Positions 44,252 through 53,374 of a stretch of 64,000 nucleotides of DNA are shown here, one piece after another (within the stretch, counting starts at the first letter, position 1; every line of letters starts with the position of its first letter). The DNA lies in NCBI GenBank assembly GCA_965655625.1, contig CBFHHA010000002.1:1-64000 (forward strand). The letters are read 5' to 3'. The notes beneath the pieces are model-generated. The model did no database searches and had not been told where the DNA came from. It was given only the letters and a program-made list of their open reading frames with translations. The translations under genes were made by a program, and so were the position numbers. Source of the DNA: CAJJDF01 sp965655625. GTDB lineage: Bacteria > Bacteroidota > Bacteroidia > Flavobacteriales_D > CAJJDF01.

Positions 44252-47200
44252 ATGAAAATCAAAGGATTTTATAATGTCGCTTTCTTTCTCTGCGGGTTGC
44301 TTCTATCCAAGCAATCTACAGCCCAATTTTACACAGGTTCGTTCCAAGAATTTGGTAAGAATAGAGTACAAGAAGTAACTTTTTTTTGGCAGTATTATGA
44401 TTTTCAAAGATTCAGGGTGTTTTTTTATGGAAACGGGCAGGAACATGCCGAGTATGTGGCTAAGTCCGTGCATAAAAACTTAAAAGAACTGGAAGGTTTT
44501 TTTGAAACAGAATTAGACGGGAAGCTCGATATTTTGGTTTTCAACAGGCAATCGGATTACAGGCAGAGCAATATTGGCCTTACCAATGAACTTTCTTCCA
44601 ATGTTGGCGGTAAAAATAACATTGTTGGGAACAAAATGTTTGTATACTTCGAAGGAACTCACGATGCTCTTGATGAGCAGATTCGCGCTTCTTTGTGCGA
44701 AGTATTGGTGAATAAACTTGTGTACCAAGGTAACTGGAAAAAAGTAGTAAGAGGATCCGCGAAAATTGACTTGCCAGCCTGGTTTGCAGAGGGGCTTTAT
44801 TCCTATAAATCCAAAGATTGGAATGCCGAAGTCAGCACCTTTGTAAAGGATAATGTGCTCAATGATAAATACAGCAGTTTGGGCCGGATAGAAAGTGACC
44901 AAGCTCAATATGCTGGTCATGCGCTGTGGAATTACATTGCTCAGGTTTATGGGAAAGAGGTGATTCCGCAGATAATTTATTTGGTGAGTATTTCGAGAAG
45001 TTTTGAGTCGAGTTTTCGTTTTGTATTAGGCAAAACAACCAAATCACTCAATGCCGACATGGTTCGTTATTACAAGAACCAATACAGCAAAGACGATGAC
45101 GGCAAAAAAATGCCTTTTCAGGAAGAAATCAGATTGAAAAAAAGGAAAAGCAAAGGGGTAATTACTCAATACAAGTTGAGTCCCGATGGCAATAAGATTG
45201 CCTACACAACCAATGAATTAGGAAAGTATTATTTGTGGATTTATGATTTGAAAAAGGATAAATACACCAAAGTGCTTAAACGAGGTTATAAAATAGATAG
45301 AAAAGAAGACGAGTCTTTTCCCCTAATTGACTGGCACCCAAACAATAAAACTTTGGCTTACATTGAAGAAAGAGAAGGGGCTGTATTTTTCAATTTTTAT
45401 AACCTAGAGGAAAAGTCCAGGTCTAAAATTCAGGTACAAAAAATAGACAAAATTACCAGCTTCAGTTACAATCAAACGGGTACTCAGTTTGTATTTTCAG
45501 GAGTCCAAAATGGAAAGGTAGATTTGTTTCTTTACACCATTTTAGGGAATGGATACTTAAAACTTACCGATGATTTTTACGATGAGATTCATCCAAGTTT
45601 TATTGAGAATTCTACCAAAATTATATTCTCATCCAACAGGAAAACAGATTCTCTGTATACTGAGGAGAGTAAAATGCCAGAAGGTCAAACTTTTGACATT
45701 TTTATTTACGACCTCACCAATAAATTTCAGCGAAGACTCAAAAGAGTAACCAATACACCCAACTTATCAGAAGAATATCCTTTTGAATTGGCTTCAAAGG
45801 AGTTCACTTATATCGCAGATAATAATGGAATTAAAAACAGATATCTCGCTGTTTTTGATAGCACAATTAGTTCGGTAGATACAGTTATTTCGTACCGTTA
45901 TTTTTCTAAAACTTCGCTTTTGACAGATTACAAGAGAAGTATTACGAAGTTGGATTATAATCCCCGAACTAAAGAAGTGGGAATGATCTTGTATAACGAG
46001 GGTAAATACAGAATATACAAAGGAAACACGAGCTTGGATAAAATGATGTCTGGAAATTTACAAGAATCAGATTTTAACAAGCAAAACGAAGAATTCTGGA
46101 AAAATAAGAAAGAAAGTACCGTAGAAATTATTTCAGTTTCTCCCAATGTAGAGAAACAGAATAAGATTAATACGAAAAGCTATCAATTTGAAAGCGAAGA
46201 AAAAAAGGAACCCCCGAAAAAAGTGGAGCCTCCAGTTGAAAAGAATAATCCAAACAAGAAAAAGGAGAATGAAATGGTGTTTATGAATCCAACCAATTCT
46301 ATCTCGACAAAGAAATCTGTGGTGAGCAACCGTTTTGAGTTGCCAAATAGGAAACTATACACGATTAATTTTACGCTAGATGAAGCGGTAAGCCAATTAG
46401 ATAATAACTTCATTAACAACAGTTACCAAGTTTTTAATGCTTCTCAACCAGCCTTCAATAATCCAAGTGTGAATGTCTTTAATATGGTTCAAATGAAAGA
46501 TTTGATGGAGGATTACAGACTGATTGGAGGGGTGAACTTGAGTTTTAATTTGCAAGACAATGATTACCTGCTTGCCTTTGAGGATTTGTCGCAACGAATT
46601 GATAAAAAATATATGTTTACCCGGCAAGTTTACACCAATGAAAGTGAGGTGTATCCTCTAAGAACAATGATTCACGAATTAAAATACAGGCTCAAATATC
46701 CTTTTTCGGAAGTTTCTTCTTTGGGCATCACCTTTAATTTGCGAAATGATATGACAATTGTTTCTTCTGTAAACAGAACTAGCTTAGAAAGTCCAGATAC
46801 CTACCGAAACATGGGAGGAGTTAAGTTGGAGTATGTTTTTGACAATACTTTTGATAGGGGACTCAACTTATATGAAGGAACCCGACTCAAGCTTTTTGGA
46901 GAGTTTTACAATGAACTTACCGAGAAGGAAACTGATTTTTTTGTTTTGGGAGCAGACATTCGTAATTACCAGAAAATTCATCGTGAATTGATTTTTGCGT
47001 CTCGATTTGCCGCAAGTACTTCCTTCGGAAATAGAAAGCTGGTTTACTACATGGGAGGTGTGGATGGGGGATTTGCTCCTCAATTTAATAACGACAATAT
47101 AATCCCAACCGACCAAGGATTTGCGTTTCAAACGATTGCCACACCCATGAGAGGATTTATTCAAAATACTAGATTTGGAAATAGTTTCGCGGTGATAAAT

Positions 47201-47539
47201 ACCGAAATGAGATGGCCAATTGTGAGGTATTTTAGCCAATATCCTGTTCAAAGCAAGTTTTTGTCTTCTTTCCAAATAGTGGGATTTGCCGATGCTGGAA
47301 CCGCCTGGACCGGCCCAGATCCTTATTCGCTCGAAAATTCTTTCAACAAAAGAGAGGTAAGTCAAAAACCAATTACCGTAATAATCGAGAACCAAAGAGA
47401 GCCTATTATTTTTGGTTATGGATTTGGATTGAGAGCTGAGGTATTTGGTTACTTTGTGCGTTACGATTGGTCTTGGGGAATTGAGGACGGTGTAAACCAA
47501 GGGCGCATCAGTTACTTTTCGTTATCTTTGGATTTTTAA
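44252..47539 (+). CDS. large envelope protein: inactive MA-type peptidase domain, PD40 beta-propeller and outer-membrane barrel-like C-terminus
   Basis: 1095 residues from ATG 44252 (MKIKGFYNVAFFLCGLLLSKQSTAQ, a signal peptide); an earlier GTG/ATG reading is less likely. Residues ~25-260 resemble a gluzincin peptidase domain, but the HExxH position reads CEVLV (C149, E150) although LPAWFAEGLYSY (Glu180) remains. Residues ~300-640 contain TolB/PD40 repeats (YKLSPDGNKIAYTTNELGKYYLWIYDL, FPLIDWHPNNKTLAYIEE, IHPSFIENSTKIIFSSNR). A linker rich in P/K/E precedes a beta-strand-rich region (~750-1095) with Omp85/D15-like ending. Function unknown. Confidence 0.78.
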   Translation: MKIKGFYNVAFFLCGLLLSKQSTAQFYTGSFQEFGKNRVQEVTFFWQYYDFQRFRVFFYGNGQEHAEYVAKSVHKNLKELEGFFETELDGKLDILVFNRQSDYRQSNIGLTNELSSNVGGKNNIVGNKMFVYFEGTHDALDEQIRASLCEVLVNKLVYQGNWKKVVRGSAKIDLPAWFAEGLYSYKSKDWNAEVSTFVKDNVLNDKYSSLGRIESDQAQYAGHALWNYIAQVYGKEVIPQIIYLVSISRSFESSFRFVLGKTTKSLNADMVRYYKNQYSKDDDGKKMPFQEEIRLKKRKSKGVITQYKLSPDGNKIAYTTNELGKYYLWIYDLKKDKYTKVLKRGYKIDRKEDESFPLIDWHPNNKTLAYIEEREGAVFFNFYNLEEKSRSKIQVQKIDKITSFSYNQTGTQFVFSGVQNGKVDLFLYTILGNGYLKLTDDFYDEIHPSFIENSTKIIFSSNRKTDSLYTEESKMPEGQTFDIFIYDLTNKFQRRLKRVTNTPNLSEEYPFELASKEFTYIADNNGIKNRYLAVFDSTISSVDTVISYRYFSKTSLLTDYKRSITKLDYNPRTKEVGMILYNEGKYRIYKGNTSLDKMMSGNLQESDFNKQNEEFWKNKKESTVEIISVSPNVEKQNKINTKSYQFESEEKKEPPKKVEPPVEKNNPNKKKENEMVFMNPTNSISTKKSVVSNRFELPNRKLYTINFTLDEAVSQLDNNFINNSYQVFNASQPAFNNPSVNVFNMVQMKDLMEDYRLIGGVNLSFNLQDNDYLLAFEDLSQRIDKKYMFTRQVYTNESEVYPLRTMIHELKYRLKYPFSEVSSLGITFNLRNDMTIVSSVNRTSLESPDTYRNMGGVKLEYVFDNTFDRGLNLYEGTRLKLFGEFYNELTEKETDFFVLGADIRNYQKIHRELIFASRFAASTSFGNRKLVYYMGGVDGGFAPQFNNDNIIPTDQGFAFQTIATPMRGFIQNTRFGNSFAVINTEMRWPIVRYFSQYPVQSKFLSSFQIVGFADAGTAWTGPDPYSLENSFNKREVSQKPITVIIENQREPIIFGYGFGLRAEVFGYFVRYDWSWGIEDGVNQGRISYFSLSLDF

Positions 47540-47553
47540 ACAAATAATTTTAC

Positions 47554-47949
47554 ATGACTCTTGATTTTCAAACATTAATCATTCTCGTTTTAATCGGGAT
47601 CACAGCTGGAATATTATCCGGATTTATCGGAATTGGAGGAGGAATCATCATTGTACCCGGACTAATTTACCTGCTCGGATTTACCCAAATTCAGGCTCAA
47701 GGAACGAGTTTGGCACTCATGCTTCCTCCGATAGGAATATTGGCGTTTATGCATTACTACAAAGCAGGAAATGTGGATTTGAAAGTTGCAGGTGTAGTTG
47801 CAGTTACTTTTGTAGTGGGAGGTTTTTTTGGAGCTAAATTGGCTCACAAATTAGATCAGAATATCGTAAAAATCATCTTTGGAGCAATTATGTTGCTCAT
47901 ATCAATTAAGTTAATCGTAAGTGGATTTAAATTATATTTTGGAAAATAA
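47554..47949 (+). CDS. half-size TauE/SafE-family permease
   Basis: 131 residues with four membrane segments. It has one copy of the TauE/SafE repeat: GILSGFIGIGGGIIIVPGLIYLLGFTQIQAQGTSLALMLPPIG. Full-length members are ~250 residues with two such halves, so this protein must act as a dimer if it transports anything (inference). Half-size versions do occur in this phylum. The transported anion is unknown. Its stop overlaps the next ATG by one base (TAATG), indicating coupled translation. Confidence 0.87.
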   Translation: MTLDFQTLIILVLIGITAGILSGFIGIGGGIIIVPGLIYLLGFTQIQAQGTSLALMLPPIGILAFMHYYKAGNVDLKVAGVVAVTFVVGGFFGAKLAHKLDQNIVKIIFGAIMLLISIKLIVSGFKLYFGK

Positions 47950-49136
47950 TGGGCAACAAGATAATAGAGCAAATAAAACAATTAACAGCCAAAAATCACA
48001 ATGAGGTTGTTGCTAATAGAAGATGGCTTCATCAAAATCCAGAACTTTCGTTTGAGGAAATTTACACCTCTGAATTTATTCAAGGAAAGTTGAAGGAATT
48101 AGGAATTGAGTTCACCACTGGAATAGTAAAAACTGGTGTAGTAGGTTTTGTAAAAGGAAGGAATCCAGAGAAAAAAACCATTGCATTGCGAGCAGATATG
48201 GATGCCTTACCCATTTTGGAAGAAAATAATATTCCCTACAAATCACAAAACGAAGGTGTCATGCATGCTTGCGGACATGACGTACATTCCGCTTCTTTAT
48301 TAGGAGTGGCAGCTGTTGTTTCTCAATTAACAAATGAATTTGAGGGAACTGTAAAGTTGATTTTTCAACCAGGAGAAGAAAAATTACCGGGAGGAGCATC
48401 TCTGATGATCAAAGAAGGTGTTCTGGATAATCCTCGACCTCAATCCATATTGGGTCAACACGTATTTCCAGATTTGCCTGCAGGCAAAGTAGGATTTAGG
48501 CCTGGAATGTATATGGCTTCTTGCGATGAATTGTACCTTACGGTAAAAGCAAAAGGAGGTCATGCAGCATTGCCGCACAAATTTACCGATACGGTCTTAA
48601 TAGCTTGTGAGATTATTAGTTCGCTGCAGCAAATTGTGAGCCGAAAAGCTCGTCCCGATATTCCTAGTGTCTTGTCATTCGGAAAGATTAATTCGACCGG
48701 AGGAGCAACAAACATCATCCCTGACGAAGTAAAAATAGAAGGGACTTTTAGAACAATGAACGAGGAATGGAGAGCAGAAGCTCATGAGACTATGGTTGCT
48801 TTGGCCGAAGGAATTGCCAAGTCAATGGGAGGGACTTGCGATTTTGAGGTAAGAAAGGGGTATCCTTTTCTGAAAAATGATGAAACGATAACAAATGCGG
48901 CTATGGAAGCCGCAATTCAATTTTTGGGAAAAGAAAATGTGGTGGAGTTAGACTTAAGAATGACCGGAGAGGATTTTTCTTATTACACGCAGACAATTCC
49001 GGGCTGTTTTTATCGTCTGGGAACCGGTTCGAGCTCCGGATTGCATACATCAAAATTCAATATTGACGAATCTGCCTTGGAATTGGGAGTGGGTCTTATG
49101 AGTTGGATTACAATAAATATGTTGAACGAACAATAG
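47949..49136 (+). CDS. M20D family amidohydrolase (N-acyl-amino-acid hydrolase-like)
   Basis: A 395-residue dinuclear metalloenzyme. Family motifs are RRWLHQNPELSFEE, IALRADMDALPILEENNIPYKSQNEGVMHACGHDVHSASLLG (metal ligands in ACGHDVH, about residues 100-106), FQPGEEKLPGGASLM, GQHVFPDLPAGKVGFRPG, and C-terminal MTGEDFSYYTQTIPGCFYRLG. Relatives release amino acids from N-acyl, hippurate or indole-acetyl conjugates; the natural substrate here cannot be read. No signal peptide is present. It is coupled to the half-TauE gene upstream. Confidence 0.92.
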   Translation: MGNKIIEQIKQLTAKNHNEVVANRRWLHQNPELSFEEIYTSEFIQGKLKELGIEFTTGIVKTGVVGFVKGRNPEKKTIALRADMDALPILEENNIPYKSQNEGVMHACGHDVHSASLLGVAAVVSQLTNEFEGTVKLIFQPGEEKLPGGASLMIKEGVLDNPRPQSILGQHVFPDLPAGKVGFRPGMYMASCDELYLTVKAKGGHAALPHKFTDTVLIACEIISSLQQIVSRKARPDIPSVLSFGKINSTGGATNIIPDEVKIEGTFRTMNEEWRAEAHETMVALAEGIAKSMGGTCDFEVRKGYPFLKNDETITNAAMEAAIQFLGKENVVELDLRMTGEDFSYYTQTIPGCFYRLGTGSSSGLHTSKFNIDESALELGVGLMSWITINMLNEQ

Positions 49137-49173
49137 ACGCACAGCAGTTGTCGTTCACAAAGAAATAAAACCT

Positions 49174-51513
49174 ATGAAGAGTAAAATTGTTTGGGGATTT
49201 TTGTTTGTGATAATTTCATTTGGTCAATTTGCCCAAGGAGTTCCTATTGGTCAATGGAAGAGTTATTTTCCTTTTAATGATGTAATAGATATCACTTACA
49301 ACAAAGGTGTGGCTTATGGAATTACGGAAAATGCTCTTATTATCCACGATTACAACGAAAATTCAATTGAGCGACTTACGGAGGTAAATGCACTTTCAGA
49401 CATTGGACTATCGGCTGTAGGCTTTAACTCAGCGAACAATGGACTGGTAATTGGATATGAAAATGGAAACGTTGACTTGATTCAAGAAAATGAAACCATT
49501 AATTTATTTCAAATCAGAGAAAGTACCATAACCGGTGATAAAAAAGTGAACCATATTTACAACAAAGGTGACTTGGCCTATCTTTCATGTGGCTTTGGGA
49601 TTGTGGTTTATAATATTAAAAAAAAGGAAGTGAAAGATACGTATGTTATCGGTCCGGGAGGTTCTCAGATAAGAATTAATCAACTTACGATACAAGGTGG
49701 TAAAATTTATGCAGCCACCGAAGCGGGACTATATTCGGCTGCGGAAAGCAGTGCTTTTTTGACAGACTTTAATTCCTGGTCGAAGGTCTCTTCATTTCCA
49801 AATTTCAATAATGAGGTAAAGCAAGTGGGAGGAACCCAAAACACATTGATTATGAATGTGATGCAATCTGGTGGCATTGATTCGGTGTATGTGTTCAAAC
49901 AAGCAAATTGGATTTCGTTGCCCGTTTACGGAGGGCGATTAATCAACTCTGTTTCCGCATCAAACGGAAAATTAATGGTAAATCAGTTTGATACGATTTA
50001 TGCGCTAGATACGGCATTAAGTGTAACTCACACCATGACCAATTATGACGGGTTTTGGAAGCCGCGTTGCAACAACATCACCTATGACGGAACTTATTTT
50101 TATATAGCCGACAAGCGGAATGCAAACGTTCGATTCAAAAATAATTTTGAGGCAAATTGGCAAACGCCCGAATTTATGTACAGCACAACAGTATTGGATA
50201 TTGAAGTAGAAGACGGAAACTTATGGGGATCTACAGGTTCGCTTGTGGGAGGAGGATGGAACAAAACCTACAACAATGATGGAGCTTTTCATTACGATAT
50301 CAGAGAAGACAAATGGAGAATTTACAACGCGGCATATCAATACAACGGGTATAATTTCTCCAACGGAAGCATGAATGATTTTGTGGGAATGGTGGTAAAT
50401 CCAACTGAACCAACAAAAGGTTATGTGTGCACATTTTCGGCAAAAGGAGTAGCCGAATTGTTCAATAATCAAGTAGGCACAGCGTATGATACCTCTAATT
50501 CTCAGTTGAGAATAAGCACTTCGCACAACGACAGAATAGCGGTGAAAGACGGTGATTTTGATGAAAATGAGAATTTATGGCTAGCCAACTCTTGGGTAAG
50601 GAATCCGTTGGTGTTAAAAACAAAAAGTGGCACATGGAAATCGTTTTTTTGCGGTTCTGATTTTCAAAATAGATTGACTGCCTCCGTCACAGTTGATGAA
50701 CAGAACGGATACAAGTGGATGGTATTTAAGGATTACAAAGTTCTTGTATACAATGACAATGGGACTGTTTTGGATGAAACAGACGATCAATACAAAGAGA
50801 TTTCTAACGGAGCGGCAAATGGAAACTTGAACAGTACACCGATTTGTATTACCGAAGATAATGATGGGGAAATATGGATTGGAACAGACGAAGGAATTTA
50901 CGTTTTTTATTCTCCATCCGAATTGTTTACCTCCCCTAGTTTCGAAGTTCAAAAAATTAAGGTAACGCTAGATGGAAACGTAGAACTGCTCCTAGAAAGT
51001 GAGCGAGTAACCTGCATAACTATTGATGGCGCAAATCGAAAATGGATAGGAACGGAAGGAGCCGGGATTTTTGTATTGTCTTCTGACGGAACAGAGCAAG
51101 AATTGGGTTTTACTGAAGAAAATAGTCCTTTGCTTTCTAATAATATTAACGACATAGCGATTGATGGCGAAACAGGCGAAGTTTTTATTTCCACAGACAG
51201 AGGCTTAATTTCATACAAAGGAGAAGCTACCCAGGGGAAGCCAGCTTTTGTAGATGTGTATGCTTATCCAAATCCGGTGCCTCCGGGATATCAGGGAAAA
51301 ATTGCCGTGACAGGATTGGTGGCAGACTCCGAAGTGAGAATTACAGATATTGCCGGAAATGTAGTATTTACCTCAAAATCAACTGGAGGTCAAGTAATTT
51401 GGGAGGGTAATAACCTGAATGGAGAGCGTGTTAGTTCCGGAATATATTTGGTGTTTATGACATCTCCAGAAGGCGCTTCTTCTCATGTGAGCAAAATTCT
51501 TTTCATGAAATAG
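49174..51513 (+). CDS. porZ: PorZ-like protein with two-component-regulator-type propellers and T9SS sorting domain
   Basis: 779 residues. A signal peptide (MKSKIVWGFLFVIISFGQFAQG) leads into IGQWKSYFPFNDVIDITYNKGVAYGITENALIIHDY, matching the opening of PorZ. Repeats in the middle (EIWIGTDEGIYVF, KWIGTEGAGIFVL, EVFISTDRGLISY) are two-component-regulator propeller blades. The last ~85 residues are a type A CTD: VYAYPNPVPPGYQGKIAVTG, VRITDIAGNVVF, LNGERVSSGIYLVF, SHVSKILFMK. In Porphyromonas PorZ takes part in delivering anionic LPS to T9SS cargo. Assignment is from layout and motifs. Confidence 0.85.
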   Translation: MKSKIVWGFLFVIISFGQFAQGVPIGQWKSYFPFNDVIDITYNKGVAYGITENALIIHDYNENSIERLTEVNALSDIGLSAVGFNSANNGLVIGYENGNVDLIQENETINLFQIRESTITGDKKVNHIYNKGDLAYLSCGFGIVVYNIKKKEVKDTYVIGPGGSQIRINQLTIQGGKIYAATEAGLYSAAESSAFLTDFNSWSKVSSFPNFNNEVKQVGGTQNTLIMNVMQSGGIDSVYVFKQANWISLPVYGGRLINSVSASNGKLMVNQFDTIYALDTALSVTHTMTNYDGFWKPRCNNITYDGTYFYIADKRNANVRFKNNFEANWQTPEFMYSTTVLDIEVEDGNLWGSTGSLVGGGWNKTYNNDGAFHYDIREDKWRIYNAAYQYNGYNFSNGSMNDFVGMVVNPTEPTKGYVCTFSAKGVAELFNNQVGTAYDTSNSQLRISTSHNDRIAVKDGDFDENENLWLANSWVRNPLVLKTKSGTWKSFFCGSDFQNRLTASVTVDEQNGYKWMVFKDYKVLVYNDNGTVLDETDDQYKEISNGAANGNLNSTPICITEDNDGEIWIGTDEGIYVFYSPSELFTSPSFEVQKIKVTLDGNVELLLESERVTCITIDGANRKWIGTEGAGIFVLSSDGTEQELGFTEENSPLLSNNINDIAIDGETGEVFISTDRGLISYKGEATQGKPAFVDVYAYPNPVPPGYQGKIAVTGLVADSEVRITDIAGNVVFTSKSTGGQVIWEGNNLNGERVSSGIYLVFMTSPEGASSHVSKILFMK

Positions 51514-51567
51514 GAATTAGGATCGGATAAAATCTTGTAAGTTAGTGCCCAATTAGAGTACACAAAC

Positions 51568-53373
51568 ATGAATCATTTCCTTTCACATTTTAACACCTCC
51601 TTGTCTTTCAAGATACTGTTGACATTGTGTGCGCTTATTTTGGTTTTCAGAGCCTCTACTATCTCCGAAAAGGAAACCTCTTGGGATGTACTTGGGTATT
51701 ATCTTCCACTACCGGCTACTTTTATTTACGAGGATCCTCTAATGAAAGACAGAACATGGATTGAACGAGTGAATGAAGATAAAAAATTCACTGATACATT
51801 GTATCAAATTTCCACCGCACCCGATGGAAGCCCCATGTATTTCTTCTTGCTCGGAATGGCTATGTTATTTCTCCCCTTCTTTTGGTTGGGACACGGTTTG
51901 GCTTTTCTCTTAGACTATCCCATGGATGGATTCAGTATGCCGTATCAAATTGCGATGGTAATAGGAGGATTGGTTTATACATTTATTGGGTTAATCTATC
52001 TTCGCAAAATTTTACTTCATTTTTTTACCGAGAAACTCACCTCATTGGTCTTGCTAATTATGGTGCTCGCCACAAATTATTCTCACCATTTAACCCTAAA
52101 GAATCTCGAAACCGTGAACGTGTTGTTTATGTTTGTGGCTGTGCTCATTTGGAATACCCTACAATGGCATAAAACACAAAAGTTGATCAATGTATTGGCG
52201 ATAGGAATTTCGATTACGTTCATGTCTTTAGTTAAGCCTAGCGAAGTTTTAATTGTCTTTCTTCCAATTTTTTACGGAGTGTACAACCAAGAATCTTTAT
52301 TCATTAAATGGAAGTTAATACAAGCAAATCGAACTCAATTTTTTTGGACTTTTTTAGTATGTCTTCTCCTTGCTTTGCCTCAAATGAGTTATTGGTATAG
52401 TCGGACCGGAAGTCTTTTTTATGATAGTTATATAAATCCAGGAGTAGGCCTAGATGTCTTGTCTCCTTATGTTTTCGAATCTCTTTTTAGTTTCAAAAAA
52501 GGTTGGTTCCTCTACACACCTGTCATGATTTTGGCAGTTTTGGGCTTTTACTTTTTTTTCAAGAAAAAGAGAGAAATAGCTCTGTCTTTTTTCCTTTATG
52601 TTCTATTTACCTCCTACATTATTTTTAGCTGGACCGAGTGGTGGTATGGCGCAGCATTTTCCAATCGACCTTTGATTACTGTCTACCCAATTTTTGCTAT
52701 TTCGCTTGGGTTTTTTCTGCAATTTATTGGTGAGAAAAGAAGAATAACAAAACTGTTTGTGTTGGTATTTATTCTTGGAGCCACTTTTTTGAATCAATTT
52801 CAATGGTGGCAACTGAGAGAAGGAATACTCGATCCTTACAGGATGACGAAGGAATATTACCTGGCTACTTTTCTTAAAACGTCAGCCACCGAAGCAGATA
52901 AAAAACTCTTGTCTGTGTACAGAAATTTTGACGGATCTCATCAATTTACAAACAAAAGTGACTATACATTGAAATCCACCTTTTTAGTTTCCCCTTCCGA
53001 TACGAGCCCTTCATTTTTGTTAACCTCGAGCGAGGAGTTTTCACCCGTGTTTGAGAAACCATTTGAATCTCTAACCGAAAAGGATCATATTTGGGCTGAG
53101 GTGATGGTAACTTACACAAATTCAAGTATGAGTAAATCAAAACTTCCTTTGGTTGTGGCCCACATGAACAGGAAAGAGGGAGCTTACGGATATTCTAGCT
53201 CGCAGTTATCGGTTTGGTCAGATTCTTCTCAAAATGAATTGGTTCACAAGAGTTTTTATATGACTCCAAATGTAAGAAACAGTCAAGACGGATTGAAGAT
53301 TTACCTCTGGAATAACAGCCAAGCGGAAATGAAAATAGAACGAATGGAAGTAAAAATCTATGAACCAAAATAA
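51568..53373 (+). CDS. GT-C-like polytopic membrane protein with C-terminal extracytoplasmic domain
   Basis: 601 residues with about ten membrane segments over the first ~430 residues, then a ~160-residue extracytoplasmic beta-rich domain. The first loop has SWDVLGYYLPLPATFIYEDPLMKD, where an Asp follows TM1 as in GT-C (ArnT/PMT-type) glycosyltransferases. TEWWYGAAFSNRPLITVYPIFAI resembles a later loop motif. It probably transfers a sugar from a lipid carrier on the periplasmic face, but donor and acceptor are unknown. It lies 54 bases after porZ and directly before a second GT-C-like gene. Confidence 0.65.
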   Translation: MNHFLSHFNTSLSFKILLTLCALILVFRASTISEKETSWDVLGYYLPLPATFIYEDPLMKDRTWIERVNEDKKFTDTLYQISTAPDGSPMYFFLLGMAMLFLPFFWLGHGLAFLLDYPMDGFSMPYQIAMVIGGLVYTFIGLIYLRKILLHFFTEKLTSLVLLIMVLATNYSHHLTLKNLETVNVLFMFVAVLIWNTLQWHKTQKLINVLAIGISITFMSLVKPSEVLIVFLPIFYGVYNQESLFIKWKLIQANRTQFFWTFLVCLLLALPQMSYWYSRTGSLFYDSYINPGVGLDVLSPYVFESLFSFKKGWFLYTPVMILAVLGFYFFFKKKREIALSFFLYVLFTSYIIFSWTEWWYGAAFSNRPLITVYPIFAISLGFFLQFIGEKRRITKLFVLVFILGATFLNQFQWWQLREGILDPYRMTKEYYLATFLKTSATEADKKLLSVYRNFDGSHQFTNKSDYTLKSTFLVSPSDTSPSFLLTSSEEFSPVFEKPFESLTEKDHIWAEVMVTYTNSSMSKSKLPLVVAHMNRKEGAYGYSSSQLSVWSDSSQNELVHKSFYMTPNVRNSQDGLKIYLWNNSQAEMKIERMEVKIYEPK

Positions 53374-53374
53374 G

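Noticed and set aside
46868..47500. Antisense ORF of 210 codons inside the propeller/barrel gene
   Set aside because: It lies wholly opposite a well-supported CDS, has no family resemblance, and is typical of antisense openness in this codon usage.
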